Translations under genes and position numbers: made by a program
Notes under the pieces: generated by a model
Database searches by the model: none
Told to the model about the DNA's origin: nothing
What the model saw: only the letters and a program-made list of their open reading frames with translations
In this document: in pieces, positions 35,231-43,553 of the stretch
Position numbering within the stretch: the stretch's first letter is position 1
Layout: each line of letters begins with the position of its first letter
Source of the DNA: Streptomyces sp. HPF1205
GTDB lineage: Bacteria > Actinomycetota > Actinomycetes > Streptomycetales > Streptomycetaceae
Reading direction: 5' to 3'
Assembly: GCF_020400825.1 (NCBI RefSeq)
Contig: NZ_JAINVH010000012.1
Location: 154,075-218,074, forward strand
DNA: 64,000 nt

Positions 35231-36250
35231 TCAGGGCTTGGCGGGTGTGGGCGCCGGGGTGCCCAGCAGCGCGGAAAGGTCACGGGTGTTGGCGGCGTCG
35301 AACAGGACCCCGGGCTCGTGGTCGTGGGCTGCGTGTGCGCGCAGCTGCACGATGTGTGCCGCACCGCCTACTACCTTCGCCTGGGGAGCGGTCAGCAGGT
35401 CCGACCATGGCTGCGCGGTGCGCTGCGACGTGCCTTGCGCCACCCGGTCCGGCCACGCCGCGGCCAGCGCCTTGGCCGAGGCGTCGTCCTTCGTCGCGAC
35501 ACAGAGGACTTCCTCCTCGTCGGTGGCCGAAGTGGCGGTGACGCCGACACCGAACGGCAACGGCCAGGTCTGCGGATCGGTCTGGATCACCGCGGCACGC
35601 GCGTCGCCCAGGCAGCCGGCCAGTCCGGCGTACGCCGGGTCGTCGGCCAGCGTCGGCTTGCCGCTGAGCGCCTGGTCGATGTCGGAGCCGGCGCCGCCGT
35701 AGACGATGCGCGTGTCCGACACGTGCACGACGTTGAGCTGCGCCACGATTCCGAGGTCGGCCAGCGGACCGTTCGGGTCGAGCCGGTGGTCGTCGTGCAG
35801 GGTCCACACCGTGTCCCCGCCGTCGGCGCGCTTGTGGTAGCCGAGCGCCTGCAGCTTGGTGCCTATCGCGGCGGCGTCGAAGGAGCCGTACAGGACCCCG
35901 ACCTGGTTCGGCGGCCGGCCGATGGTGATTGCCGAGGTTGCCCGGGTCAGGTCGATGCCGGTCTTGTCCGGCAGGAGTTGGTACTGCGCGGCGATGCCGG
36001 ACGCGCCGTAGTCGAACAGTTTTGAGAACGGCGCGCTGCCGGTGGTCCGCCCGCCGTCGAGACGGAGCAATCCGGCGGTATCACCGAACTCGAAAGCCGT
36101 CTTGGTGAGGTCCGTCGCATGGACCCTGCCCAGCGCGTCGGCCACCGGCCCCCTGCCGCCGCCGGCAGCGCTCTTCGAGCCGCTGCCGGAACAGCCGGCC
36201 AGCAGGATCACCGCGACGGCGACCGCCGCAAGTCGTGGACCGGTTCGCAT
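35231..36250 (-). CDS. putative lipoprotein
   Basis: A 339-residue exported protein. The start at ATG 36250 has AGGGGGAG 7 bases upstream. A lipoprotein signal is clear: basic start, hydrophobic AVAVAVILLAGC with lipobox Cys at residue 20, then a Ser/Gly linker. The mature part has no domain I recognise; it contains a segment GVLYGSFDAAAIGTKLQALGY and a Cys pair (AGCLGD, EEVLCVA). Similar streptomycete lipoproteins are unassigned. Its start lies head-to-head with, and just overlapping, the next plus-strand gene. Confidence 0.8.
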   Translation of the reverse strand: MRTGPRLAAVAVAVILLAGCSGSGSKSAAGGGRGPVADALGRVHATDLTKTAFEFGDTAGLLRLDGGRTTGSAPFSKLFDYGASGIAAQYQLLPDKTGIDLTRATSAITIGRPPNQVGVLYGSFDAAAIGTKLQALGYHKRADGGDTVWTLHDDHRLDPNGPLADLGIVAQLNVVHVSDTRIVYGGAGSDIDQALSGKPTLADDPAYAGLAGCLGDARAAVIQTDPQTWPLPFGVGVTATSATDEEEVLCVATKDDASAKALAAAWPDRVAQGTSQRTAQPWSDLLTAPQAKVVGGAAHIVQLRAHAAHDHEPGVLFDAANTRDLSALLGTPAPTPAKP

Positions 36251-36791
36251 GCGCCGACTCCCCCTGTCGGAACCAAGGCTGACGGCCCGAGAGTTTACCG
36301 GCTCGGCCGGCGAGGTCTGCTGGCACCCGAACACCTGGTTGCTGCGCTCCGCGGACCGCCTTGGCCCGGTCTGTCCGGCGCGCGCCCTGACCACGGCCGA
36401 ACTGCGCCGACGCGGCGTCACAACCGACGTGATCGGCCCGATTACCCTGGTCATCGATCCGCACGGCCCGGCCGGGCGAGCCCGGCACGCCCAGAGCGCG
36501 CTGACCGCCCTCGCCGTCCGCCTCGCCCCGCCCGGCATGCCGTTCATCCAGGTCCTGTCCCTGCTCCATGACCAGCTGAATCCCCCCAGGGGCGGACCCT
36601 ACGTCTGGGGGTGGCGCGGCCATCTTCCTCTGGTCCGCCCGCTGATCCAAACGAAACTGCCTAGCGACCTGAGTCGGAGATTCGTCGGCCGCGTCCCGGC
36701 CGACGCCACACCGGCCGTCCTCGGCTTCACCATGGCCGGTCACACCCTCGGACGCGCGGTGTTGATCGCCACTGCCGAAACACCCGCGTGA
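36249..36791 (+). CDS. hypothetical protein
   Basis: An open frame of 180 codons on the plus strand, beginning at an ATG that abuts the divergent lipoprotein start. The translation has a plausible globular composition (IGPITLVIDPHGPAG, LALAVRLAPP-like strand/helix, PYVWGWRGHLPLVRP) and reads into a clean stop. I do not recognise the family. Because head-to-head genes with no intergenic space are unusual, the true start may be further in, for example after 36300. Confidence 0.45.
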   Translation: MRRLPLSEPRLTAREFTGSAGEVCWHPNTWLLRSADRLGPVCPARALTTAELRRRGVTTDVIGPITLVIDPHGPAGRARHAQSALTALAVRLAPPGMPFIQVLSLLHDQLNPPRGGPYVWGWRGHLPLVRPLIQTKLPSDLSRRFVGRVPADATPAVLGFTMAGHTLGRAVLIATAETPA

Positions 36792-36824
36792 CAGCGCCAC
36801 CCGCCTCCGGGAGACACCACCGCC

Positions 36825-37719
36825 ATGCACCTCGACGCCCTTCCCGGCTCCGCCCGTACCGGCGGCGGCCCGATGGACCTGAACGCCGTCCGTGACGTCA
36901 GCCGCGCCGTCAGCGCCGCCCACCTGTTCATCTATCTCGCCCCCGAGAGCGCCGAGGAGGCGGCCGGGCTCGGCGTGACCGACCGCGGGCCGGCGTATCT
37001 GGCCTTCCGGTCGGCCGCGATGGGCGCGGTTCCGTGGCAGGTCACGCTCGCGGCCTTTTACAACTGCAGCCCGCGGGCAGTGCGGGCCATGGCGGGCGTA
37101 TGGGAGGCGGCGCCGCCGGAGCAGTGGCAGGCCGCCCGTTACCTGGCCGCCGGACGGGCGATGCGGCGCGTCAACGTACATCTCAGGGATGACCACCTTG
37201 CCGAGGCGCGCTTGCTGATCGACGCGGTCGTCGCCGGCGCCGACTACGCCGGAAAGGTGCTGGCGGCCGCGAACGCAGCGGTCCCGCTTCCATCCGATCC
37301 CCTTGTCGCACTGTGGCAGCAGATCACGGTGGCGCGCGAGTGGCGGCGACGCGTATCTCGTCGTACTCGCCGACAACGGCCTCCGACCGTGCGACTGCCT
37401 CGTCCTGCACACCGCAACCGGCCGCCTCCCCACCGCTCTCGCGCGAGCGACCCGCCAGTGGGACGACGAGGAGTGCAGCGCGGCGACAGCACGCCTCGTC
37501 GCGCGCGGCTGGCTCGACTCCCACGGCGTTGTCACCGACACCGGCAGCGCGGCACGCGAGCGCATCGAAGTGGAGACAGACGAGCACTGCGCCGCGCTGT
37601 GGGCACCGATCGGCAACGCAGGCGCCCGCCGCTTCGCCTCGCTCATCGCGCCGATCACCAACGCGTTCACCGCAGCAGGAACGTTCCAGGCCGTTCCCGG
37701 ACAGTCTGATCTCGCATGA
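36825..37719 (+). pseudogene. SCO6745-like protein gene broken by a frameshift
   Basis: The first part, from ATG 36825, reads YLAFRSAAMGAVPWQVTLAAFYN and VLAAANAAVPLPSDPLVALWQ, the pattern of the SCO6745 family of helix-turn-helix-like actinobacterial proteins (normally about 280-300 residues). At about 37343-37350 homology passes to the +1 frame: GDAYLVVLADNGLRPCDCLVLH, TRQWDDEECSAATARLVARGWLD and a normal C-terminus ending at 37719. Joining both halves gives the expected length. This is a recent single indel or a sequencing error. Confidence 0.75.
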
Positions 37720-37812
37720 ACAGTCCTTTGCGCGAGCAAAATCAATCACCAATCCGCCGGGCCCCGCCGATCCCGGATTCGCTCTTGAAGAACCAAACAC
37801 CCACTTAGCTGA

Positions 37813-38292
37813 TCACGCCTGGTAGTCGTAGATGGTGACGGGTATCCCTTGTTCGGTCAGTCTGCGGACGACGAGGGGTTCCACCCGGCTCCATTTCCCG
37901 CCGGCCAGGCCGCAGCCGATGCGGGGCATGTGGACCGATGCGTGGAGCTGAAGGGCGCGGTCGGCAAGCGTGGCCAGAGCGGTGTCGATCGCCTCGTACC
38001 GCACCGGTGGGCCGTTGCTGCCGGTACGGATGCCGTGCTGGCCGATCATGTTGGCCACCCACAGCAGCCGGTCCACCTGGACGAGCTGGACGGCTCCGAG
38101 GCCGAAGCCGTTCGATGCCCGTTCCCGGTGCCAGCGGCGGTAGGCCGCCTCCGGCTCGGGCCAGCGCCTGGAGACCGCGAGCACGAATCCCTTGCCCCAG
38201 CCGCCCCGGTCATTGCACAAGTGCCCGATGATCTTCGGTCCCCCGCTGTGCGGCTGGGTCGCGTCCCCCCGCACGTAGGTGATCTCCTCCAT
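37813..38292 (-). CDS. macro-domain (ADP-ribose-binding) protein
   Basis: A 159-residue protein that is a single macro domain. It opens with YVRGDATQP, followed by IIGHLCNDRGGWGKGFVLAVSRRWPEPEAAYRRW, and ends with VHMPRIGCGLAGGKWSRVEPLV, the ligand-binding loops that hold ADP-ribose. The layout resembles stand-alone hydrolases related to TARG1/DarG N-terminal domains, which can remove ADP-ribose from nucleic acid or protein. No DarT-like toxin is adjacent. The stop of the small neighbour at 38302 lies 9 bases upstream, so the two may be cotranscribed. Confidence 0.88.
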   Translation of the reverse strand: MEEITYVRGDATQPHSGGPKIIGHLCNDRGGWGKGFVLAVSRRWPEPEAAYRRWHRERASNGFGLGAVQLVQVDRLLWVANMIGQHGIRTGSNGPPVRYEAIDTALATLADRALQLHASVHMPRIGCGLAGGKWSRVEPLVVRRLTEQGIPVTIYDYQA

Positions 38293-38301
38293 ACCCGGAC
38301 C

Positions 38302-38574
38302 CTACGGCTGAGCACCGACAGACGTTGGCGTCCGCGCCGCCCACCGGCCGTTGCCGGTCAGCGCCTGCGCCCGCCCGGGCCGGTCAGCGCCGGGCCGCAG
38401 CCAGCGGTGCACCTGCTGGACGACGGGCGCGGGTTCGTCCGAGAGCCTGCCGTACCTGTGGGTGGCGGCCGGGAGGTGGATCTGCAGGTCGTACCACCAT
38501 GTCGTGTCGGCCTCGCAACGCCGGCGCTTGACGACGGCGTACAGGTGCTGGCCGTCGTGGAGTTCCACGCGCAC
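38302..38574 (-). CDS. small protein of unknown function, paralogue of 45611-46000
   Basis: A 90-residue protein from GTG 38574. The core reads VELHDGQHLYAVVKRRR, then ADTTWWYDLQIHLPAATHRYGRL. A closely similar protein is coded at 45611-46000 in the same orientation, and the DNA over about 100 bases is clearly homologous. The Trp-rich beta pattern suggests a small single-domain protein. No known family is recognised. It lies immediately upstream of the macro-domain gene. Confidence 0.6.
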   Translation of the reverse strand: MRVELHDGQHLYAVVKRRRCEADTTWWYDLQIHLPAATHRYGRLSDEPAPVVQQVHRWLRPGADRPGRAQALTGNGRWAARTPTSVGAQP

Positions 38575-38705
38575 CAGCGGCCCGTCGGCCAGGGCAGGTC
38601 TTCCGGGCTGCCCGCGTCCTCGCTCACGGCTCCAGGCTAGTTCGATTCTCCGTTCGATTCCATGGTGGAACAGCCTCCACTACCGCACCCGGCGGGAGTT
38701 GTTCT

Positions 38706-38775
38706 GTGCCACCGAACCTTGATCGTGTGCCATCGAACTTTGACAAGCGCGAGTTCGTGTCATCGAAGTTTGATC
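38706..38775. repeat. three IS-end-like direct repeats (solo IS terminus)
   Basis: Three related 19-base units occur in a row: GTGCCACCGAACCTTGATC (38706-38724), GTGCCATCGAACTTTGACA (38727-38745) and GTGTCATCGAAGTTTGATC (38757-38775). Multiple short terminal repeats of this kind mark the ends of IS21-type elements, where transposase binds. No transposase is adjacent, so this appears to be a stranded element end. A truncated gene begins right next to it. Confidence 0.6.
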
Positions 38776-38853
38776 AGTCCCACCCGGGTCCGGGCCCGCG
38801 GCATCAACCGAACCCAGTAGCCGCTGGGCCCGGCTCCGCCCACGGTCGGCGGC

Positions 38854-38925
38854 ATGGCTGACGAGCGCTTCGGATATCCACGGCTTGCCGCCATCTATGA
38901 CCCCTCGACCCCGACAACGGCGGCC
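38854..38925 (+). pseudogene. N-terminal fragment of a class I SAM methyltransferase
   Basis: From ATG 38854 the plus strand reads MADERFGYPRLAAIYDPSTP, which matches the start of a common streptomycete SAM-dependent methyltransferase family. Homology is lost after about 20 codons and no SAM-binding motif follows. It is a stub, probably created by the insertion or loss of the element whose end repeats lie 80 bases upstream. Confidence 0.5.
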
Positions 38926-39000
38926 GCCACCCGAACGGGCGACGGCAACCGTCCCCGAAGCAGGTTGTAGCGGCTCGTAGACGCCGCTACGCTCGACGCC

Positions 39001-39255
39001 ATGGGACTGAAGCAGATCAACATCAGGGTCGACGAGGAGAAGGACCTGCCCGGCATCGAGGCCCGTGCGAAGGCGGCCGGCATGAGCGTGACGGAGTACG
39101 TGACGACGCTGGCGACCGACGCGGGAAACGACCTGCGGCACCGCTTCCTGCAGGCCGGCGCCCACTTCGCGGACGCCTGGGCCGAGGACTTCGCCGAGCA
39201 GTTCGGCCGCCCCCCGGCCAAGGACACCGGCCGGGATGACGTGAACGCCGCGTGA
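39001..39255 (+). CDS. ribbon-helix-helix antitoxin
   Basis: An 84-residue protein beginning MGLKQINIRVDEEKDLPGIE, with a beta strand for DNA binding followed by two helices (AKAAGMSVTEYVTTLA). This is the CopG/ribbon-helix-helix layout of antitoxins that repress their own operon. The C-terminal half is acidic and Ala/Phe-rich and would bind the toxin. Its stop overlaps the downstream toxin start by 4 bases (GTGA), tying their translation. Confidence 0.8.
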   Translation: MGLKQINIRVDEEKDLPGIEARAKAAGMSVTEYVTTLATDAGNDLRHRFLQAGAHFADAWAEDFAEQFGRPPAKDTGRDDVNAA

Positions 39256-39623
39256 TCGTCACCATCGACCGGGCCTGGCTCCTCGACCTCGCGCAGAAGT
39301 CGATCCCCGGCGACCCCGACACCGTCGACTTCGGGACGATGGCGGCAGCCGTCGCTCGCCATACCGACAAGGTCATGGACACCTACGTCTACACCGACGT
39401 GCACCACCGCGCGGCCGCCCTGATGCACCAGCTCGTGCGCGTACCCGGCCTGGAATACGGCAACGAGCTGTTCGGCGCGGTGGTCGCCGCCTCCTACCTG
39501 ACCGCCTCCGGCGTGGCCGTCACCGCCACCGGCAAGCAGGCCGCCGAGCTGGCCGCGCGCATCCGCGACGGCCTTGACGTGCGCAGCGTCGCCGAGGAGA
39601 TCCGGGGCTGGATCGGCGCGTAG
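39252..39623 (+). CDS. Doc/Fic-like toxin component, catalytic motif degenerate
   Basis: A 123-residue protein starting at GTG 39252. It aligns by eye with short actinobacterial Doc-like toxins: AWLLDLAQK, then DVHHRAAALMHQLVRVPGLEYGNELFGAVVAASYL. In true Fic/Doc proteins the region holds HxFx(D/E)GNGRxxR, which is missing here; only GLEYGNELF and the helical frame remain. It is therefore either an inactive relative or a toxin with another chemistry. The upstream ribbon-helix-helix gene supports a toxin-antitoxin pair. Confidence 0.72.
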   Translation: MIVTIDRAWLLDLAQKSIPGDPDTVDFGTMAAAVARHTDKVMDTYVYTDVHHRAAALMHQLVRVPGLEYGNELFGAVVAASYLTASGVAVTATGKQAAELAARIRDGLDVRSVAEEIRGWIGA

Positions 39624-39628
39624 CCGGG

Positions 39629-40010
39629 TCAGCGGGCCGCCCGGCAGATGTCGGACGGGGCCGCCGGGAAGACCGTGCGCTGGGCCCGGTCGTCCTGCCG
39701 GTCCTCGCCCCCGATCGCCTGGCAGGCGCGGGCGATGTTCAGCGCGTCGATGCGGTCGGGGTCGCCGTCCAGCGCGGTACGCAGCACCGCCGACGCTGAC
39801 TCCGCGGACCGGGCAGGGCCTGCAGCCACGGCAGGTGCGTGGTCATCTCCAGCCGGCAATGCCGCTCAACTCGTCGGTCGCCGCGCGCAGCGTGCGGGCC
39901 CGCTCATTGGTGCTCAGCTTCTCGTCGTGGACGGGCCGTGCCAGGGCCGCGACCCGTGGGACCAGTGCGGCCGCGTCGGGGGACGGGTCCGCGTCGGTGA
40001 AGGTGCCTGG
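39629..40010 (-). pseudogene. decayed small gene in two frames
   Basis: The minus strand near 39880-40000 reads VAALARPVHDEKLSTNERA, then TLRAATDELSGIAGW and a stop. The continuation appears in another frame as LRTALDGDPDRIDALNIARA and ends TVFPAAPSDICRAAR at 39629. The two pieces have coherent composition and look like one short protein disrupted by an indel. I cannot name the family. Confidence 0.35.
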
Positions 40011-40237
40011 TCATCCGCCGTGGCGCAATGGCCGGCCGGCGCGCAGCGCAAGAGCGGAGGACCGCTGGCGTCCGCTGCCAGGCTCGATCAGGCCAGGACG
40101 TCACCGTGGCCTGGCCGGACCTGGCAGCGGCAGGCCGGCCTTCGCCGGGGCTGATCGGTGTTGCGTAAGGCTCCGGGGTGAATCGGCGCAGCTCAGCAGC
40201 GATACGGAGGTAGCTGTCGGGCGCAACAGGTGCTGCG

Positions 40238-40742
40238 CTACCCCTCGCCGGGGTGATGCGTCGCCCGGGACAGACGTCTTTCGTCGGACCAGGCCAGGGG
40301 TGAGGAGGCGTCGCCCAGGAGCAGGGGCGCCAGCGTCTGGTGAGACGTGGCAGGAGGCTCGGTGTCGGTAAGGAGGGGCCGCCGGCCGCCTGCTGCGGCG
40401 AGGAGCCGGGCCGTCGCCGGTGCGGCTCCGTCCGGGTCCATCATGCCCGCCCGCTGGGCGAAGGCGAGGGCCACGGCCGTCGACAGCCCGCGGGCGGTCG
40501 AAGTCTTGCCCGCACCGACGCGGCGGTATCGCCCGGTGGTGAAGTTCGCTTCGGTGATGCGCCGTACGGCCGCGAGGTCGGGGCGCGCGGGCCGCGGCGC
40601 GGTCAGGGCGCGGGCCTGGGCGCCAGTCATGCCAGTGGCTGCGACGAGGGCCTTCACGGCGGTCTCGGGCAGGGGGGCCGGCGGCGACTTCGTCGAGGTG
40701 GTCGCCGGCCGAGGCGCCGGGCTGGAGGCCGAGGAGTTCCAT
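40238..40742 (-). pseudogene. possible degraded hypothetical gene
   Basis: On the minus strand a frame beginning MELLGLQPGASAGDHLDEVA (start near 40742) appears to shift at about 40680 into one reading LPETAVKALVAATGMTGAQA and further to a stop at 40238. The protein-like stretches are Ala/Arg rich and I recognise no motif. Coding status is doubtful. The stretch 40743-41058 (316 bases) shows no gene that I can support. Confidence 0.3.
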
Positions 40743-41058
40743 GGTGCGGTGCCGGGACGCGGCGGCCGGCTGTCCTGTCCCAGATAACTGTGGGCAGGGT
40801 GGGGCTCTGACCCTGGGTGCCTACGGTTGAGGGGGACAAGCCGGGACGGTTGTGTCCCGCCCAACCGTAGGCAGCGTGATGTTCATCCGCGGAGCCGGGC
40901 CGGCAGGCGCCGTTGAGTCGGTCGCGACGTGTCGGCTGTCGTGGCCTTGGGAGCCGGCTTGGCTTTCCTGACTTGTTGGAAGAGCCGGTATTCGTCGGCT
41001 TCACGGATGAGTTCGTGGGAGCGGATCCGGTGCAACTCGAAGTGCATGCCGCTCGCTC

Positions 41059-42138
41059 CTACTGCTGGAGCTCCATGACGTCTGCGACCACGCAGCTGAC
41101 GTTGTCGGGGCCGCCGGAGCTGATGGCGAGGGTGATGAGTTCGCGGACGGCCTGCTGGGGTGTGCTGATCTCGCAGAGCACTCGGCGAATGTGTTCGGTC
41201 GGCACGACGGTCGACAGACCGTCGGAGCAGAGCAGATATCGATCTCCCCGCTGGGCGTCGTGCAGCCGCATGTCAGCAGTGGTATCGGCTCCTTGGCCCA
41301 GGGCTCGGACCAGCAGTGACCGCTGGGGGTGGGAGGCGGCTTCTTCCGGGGTGAGCCGTCCTTCGTCGACCATCGACTGGACCATGGTGTGGTCGTGGGT
41401 GATCTGGCACAGGTCTTTGTCGCGCAGGAGGTAGACGCGGGAGTCGCCGATGTGGACGAGGCCCAGCTGTGTTCCGGTCCAGAGCATCGCGGTGAGTGTC
41501 GTGCCGGTTTCTTCGGGCGAAGCGCCGCTCCCGGCGGCGTCGTGCACGGCCTGTCTGGCCTGTTCGATGACGTCTTCGAGGACGTTGAGGAGACTGCCGG
41601 CCGGGATGCTGTCGGTTTCGAGGTGCTTGAGTGCGTTGACGGCGGCTGTGCTGGCAGGGGCTCCTTGGCTGCCGCAGCCGTCGGCGACGGCGAGCAGGCG
41701 GGGACCGGCGTAGGCGGTGTCCTGGTTGGTCTCGCGGACCAGGCCCGTGTCGGACAGAGCGGCGTAGCGGATTCCCAGGGGCTTGGCGGTGGGGGACATG
41801 GCAGGGTCCTTCCAGGACAGATGGTCGATGAGGAAGGTGGCCAGGTCCCGCCGTGCGGCAGTGGCGGCCTCGAGCTGGACCCAGAACGCGCGGACCTCCT
41901 GGGCTGCCGCGGCTGCATCCAGCGTGCAGACGCGGCGGATGCGGGCCAGAGGCATTCCCAGGCGGCGGAGCCAGGCGACCAGCCTGGCCTGCTCCAGTTG
42001 TTCGGGTGCGTAGAGGCGGTAGCCGGTGACCGGGTCGACACGAGCGGGGGTCAGCAGACCGAGTTCGTCGTAAAGACGCAGTGCCTTCGGCGACAGCCGG
42101 GACGCCTTCGCGAACGCCCCGATGGTCAGCAGCCCCAT
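41059..42138 (-). CDS. MerR-type DNA-binding domain fused to PP2C protein phosphatase
   Basis: A 359-residue two-domain protein. Residues 1-75 are a MerR helix-turn-helix: LTIGAFAKASRLSPKALRLYDELGLL, then VDPVTGYRLYAPEQLEQARLV. Residues about 122-358 are a PP2C phosphatase: RETNQD (135-140), metal Asp in AVADGCG (D153), HIGDSRVYLLRD, LLCSDGLS and GPDNVSCVVADV. The usual DGxGGH loop is altered to DGCGSQ. ATG 42138 has AGGAG upstream. A kinase-opposed phosphatase directly joined to a regulator implies phosphorylation-linked transcription control. No Ser/Thr kinase gene is in the window. Confidence 0.88.
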   Translation of the reverse strand: MGLLTIGAFAKASRLSPKALRLYDELGLLTPARVDPVTGYRLYAPEQLEQARLVAWLRRLGMPLARIRRVCTLDAAAAAQEVRAFWVQLEAATAARRDLATFLIDHLSWKDPAMSPTAKPLGIRYAALSDTGLVRETNQDTAYAGPRLLAVADGCGSQGAPASTAAVNALKHLETDSIPAGSLLNVLEDVIEQARQAVHDAAGSGASPEETGTTLTAMLWTGTQLGLVHIGDSRVYLLRDKDLCQITHDHTMVQSMVDEGRLTPEEAASHPQRSLLVRALGQGADTTADMRLHDAQRGDRYLLCSDGLSTVVPTEHIRRVLCEISTPQQAVRELITLAISSGGPDNVSCVVADVMELQQ

Positions 42139-42369
42139 GCCCGCTCCTCCTCACGTCGGGCACATCGCCCGGCTCCCTCATGCTGTGGCTTCCCCCAAGG
42201 TGAAGGTCAACCAAGGCACTGCTCGGCTGCGTCCGGATTGGCGATGAGTGTGGCCGCGCCCTCGGGGTTGCCGACGAATCGGGCTAAGCCCAGGCTCCGC
42301 TGCCGGCCAGGTTGCTTGACCTCGCGAGCAAGCAGCCCACCACTGGACGGCCGGCCCCCCGACCAGCAG

Positions 42370-42525
42370 CGGATCACCACCAAGTCCCGCGAGAAGGTGG
42401 TGCGAGCGCTGCGGAACGCCGACCGGAAACTGAACGAGGAGAACGAACGGCTCCGCAACGAACTCGCCGTGGCCCTCGGACAGCTCCGCGACCTTCGCCG
42501 AAGCATCCCCGCCTCACGTGGCTAG
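42370..42525 (+). pseudogene. coiled-coil transposition-associated fragment
   Basis: A plus-strand frame reads SREKVVRALRNADRKLNEEN, then ERLRNELAVALGQLRDLRRS and stops at 42525. This strongly coiled-coil end resembles the short accessory proteins found beside streptomycete transposases/recombinases. No start or N-terminal domain is seen; upstream in-frame sequence is antisense to other DNA. A similar coiled-coil tail is at 54797-55033. Confidence 0.4.
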
Positions 42526-42884
42526 GGTCCAGCCTTGGGGGGCGGCCCGACATCGGCGAACCGGCGGATCCGGTCCTTGTCGGCGGTCTCGTCGGAGGCG
42601 TCGAAGTGCCGTACCTGGTTCCACCAGCGATCATGGTCATAGCCCTCGCAGTGATTGAACTCGTGGGCCGTACTGCGTAGCCGCTGCCACTCGCGCACGA
42701 TCGCGGCCCGCTGCCACCTCTCGGGCCGCTCCACCGCGAGCAGGGTGGAGAGGAACCCGGCCGAGTCGCAGACCAGGCGGAGCAGAGACCGCATTGCGAA
42801 GGACTTCTCACCCGTCTCGCCGACCTCCTCGTACCCCCGCCCCAGCCGGACATTGAGCAACGTCTCCAGAGCGCCGACGTCCAA
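42522..42884 (-). CDS. hypothetical protein
   Basis: A 120-residue soluble protein. It has helical segments (VGALETLLNVRLGRGYEEVG, SLLRLVCDSAGFLSTLLAV) and a motif HEFNHCEGYDHDRWWNQ with clustered His/Asp/Trp. I know no family. It is of ordinary streptomycete composition, so is likely a real gene, and it stops just into the fragment on the opposite strand. Confidence 0.55.
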   Translation of the reverse strand: MDVGALETLLNVRLGRGYEEVGETGEKSFAMRSLLRLVCDSAGFLSTLLAVERPERWQRAAIVREWQRLRSTAHEFNHCEGYDHDRWWNQVRHFDASDETADKDRIRRFADVGPPPKAGP

Positions 42885-43006
42885 AGGCTCGGACGCCCTG
42901 AGTAATTGTCAAATCCTGTGGACGAGCTGGTGTGACCGCATGACCGGGTCGGGGACGTCTGCCCGGTTCTGGCCTGGACGGCGGTCGGGGGTGCGGGGGT
43001 GTCGTC

Positions 43007-43432
43007 ATGTTGATCGTGATGGCGGGGCTGCCCGGTTCGGGGAAGAGTTCGCTGGCTGAGGCGTTGGGGCGGAGGCTGGCTGCTCCGGTTGTCTCTGTCG
43101 ATCCGATCGAGGCGGCGATGTGGCGTGCGGGAGTGGCTCGTGGCCAGCCCACCGGCCTGGCGGCGTATGTCGTGGCCGAAGCCGTGGCCGGTGGCGTGCT
43201 CGCCCTTGGCCAGACGGTGATCGTCGACGCGGTCAACGCCGTGGAAGCGGCGAGGGATCAGTGGCGGTCGCTGGCGGGTCGATCTGGCGTGCCGATGGCG
43301 TTCATCGAGGTGGTGTGCTCGGACCCGCTGGTGCACCGCCGGCGGCTGGAAGGCCGCTCCCGCGGGATCGACGGCTTCCCGGAACCGACGTGGGAGGCAG
43401 TGGAACGGCTGCGGGAGGAGGTCGCCCCCTGA
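43007..43432 (+). CDS. P-loop nucleotide kinase-like protein
   Basis: A 141-residue AAA/adenylate-kinase-type protein with Walker A GLPGSGKS at residues 7-14 and the segment LALGQTVIVDAVNAVEAARDQW that supplies Walker B (VIVDAVN). An Arg-rich lid follows (RRRLEGRSRG). Such proteins often phosphorylate small molecules (sugar or antibiotic kinase-like), but the substrate cannot be told. The overall length is short but complete. It lies between decayed genes. Confidence 0.8.
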   Translation: MLIVMAGLPGSGKSSLAEALGRRLAAPVVSVDPIEAAMWRAGVARGQPTGLAAYVVAEAVAGGVLALGQTVIVDAVNAVEAARDQWRSLAGRSGVPMAFIEVVCSDPLVHRRRLEGRSRGIDGFPEPTWEAVERLREEVAP

Positions 43433-43553
43433 ACCGATCACCGCCTGGTACTGGATGCGGTGACCGACGTGTCGTCGAACGTGACGGCGGCTGTCGAGTT
43501 CCTGGCGGCGGTTTCCTGAGCGGCGTGGGGCTCACGGCAGGAGCGTTGGGCCA

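Noticed and set aside
39629..40240. A plus-strand gene in the 39.6-40.2 kb stretch
   Set aside because: The plus-strand frames are Arg/Pro-rich with no motif; the minus-strand pieces are more protein-like.
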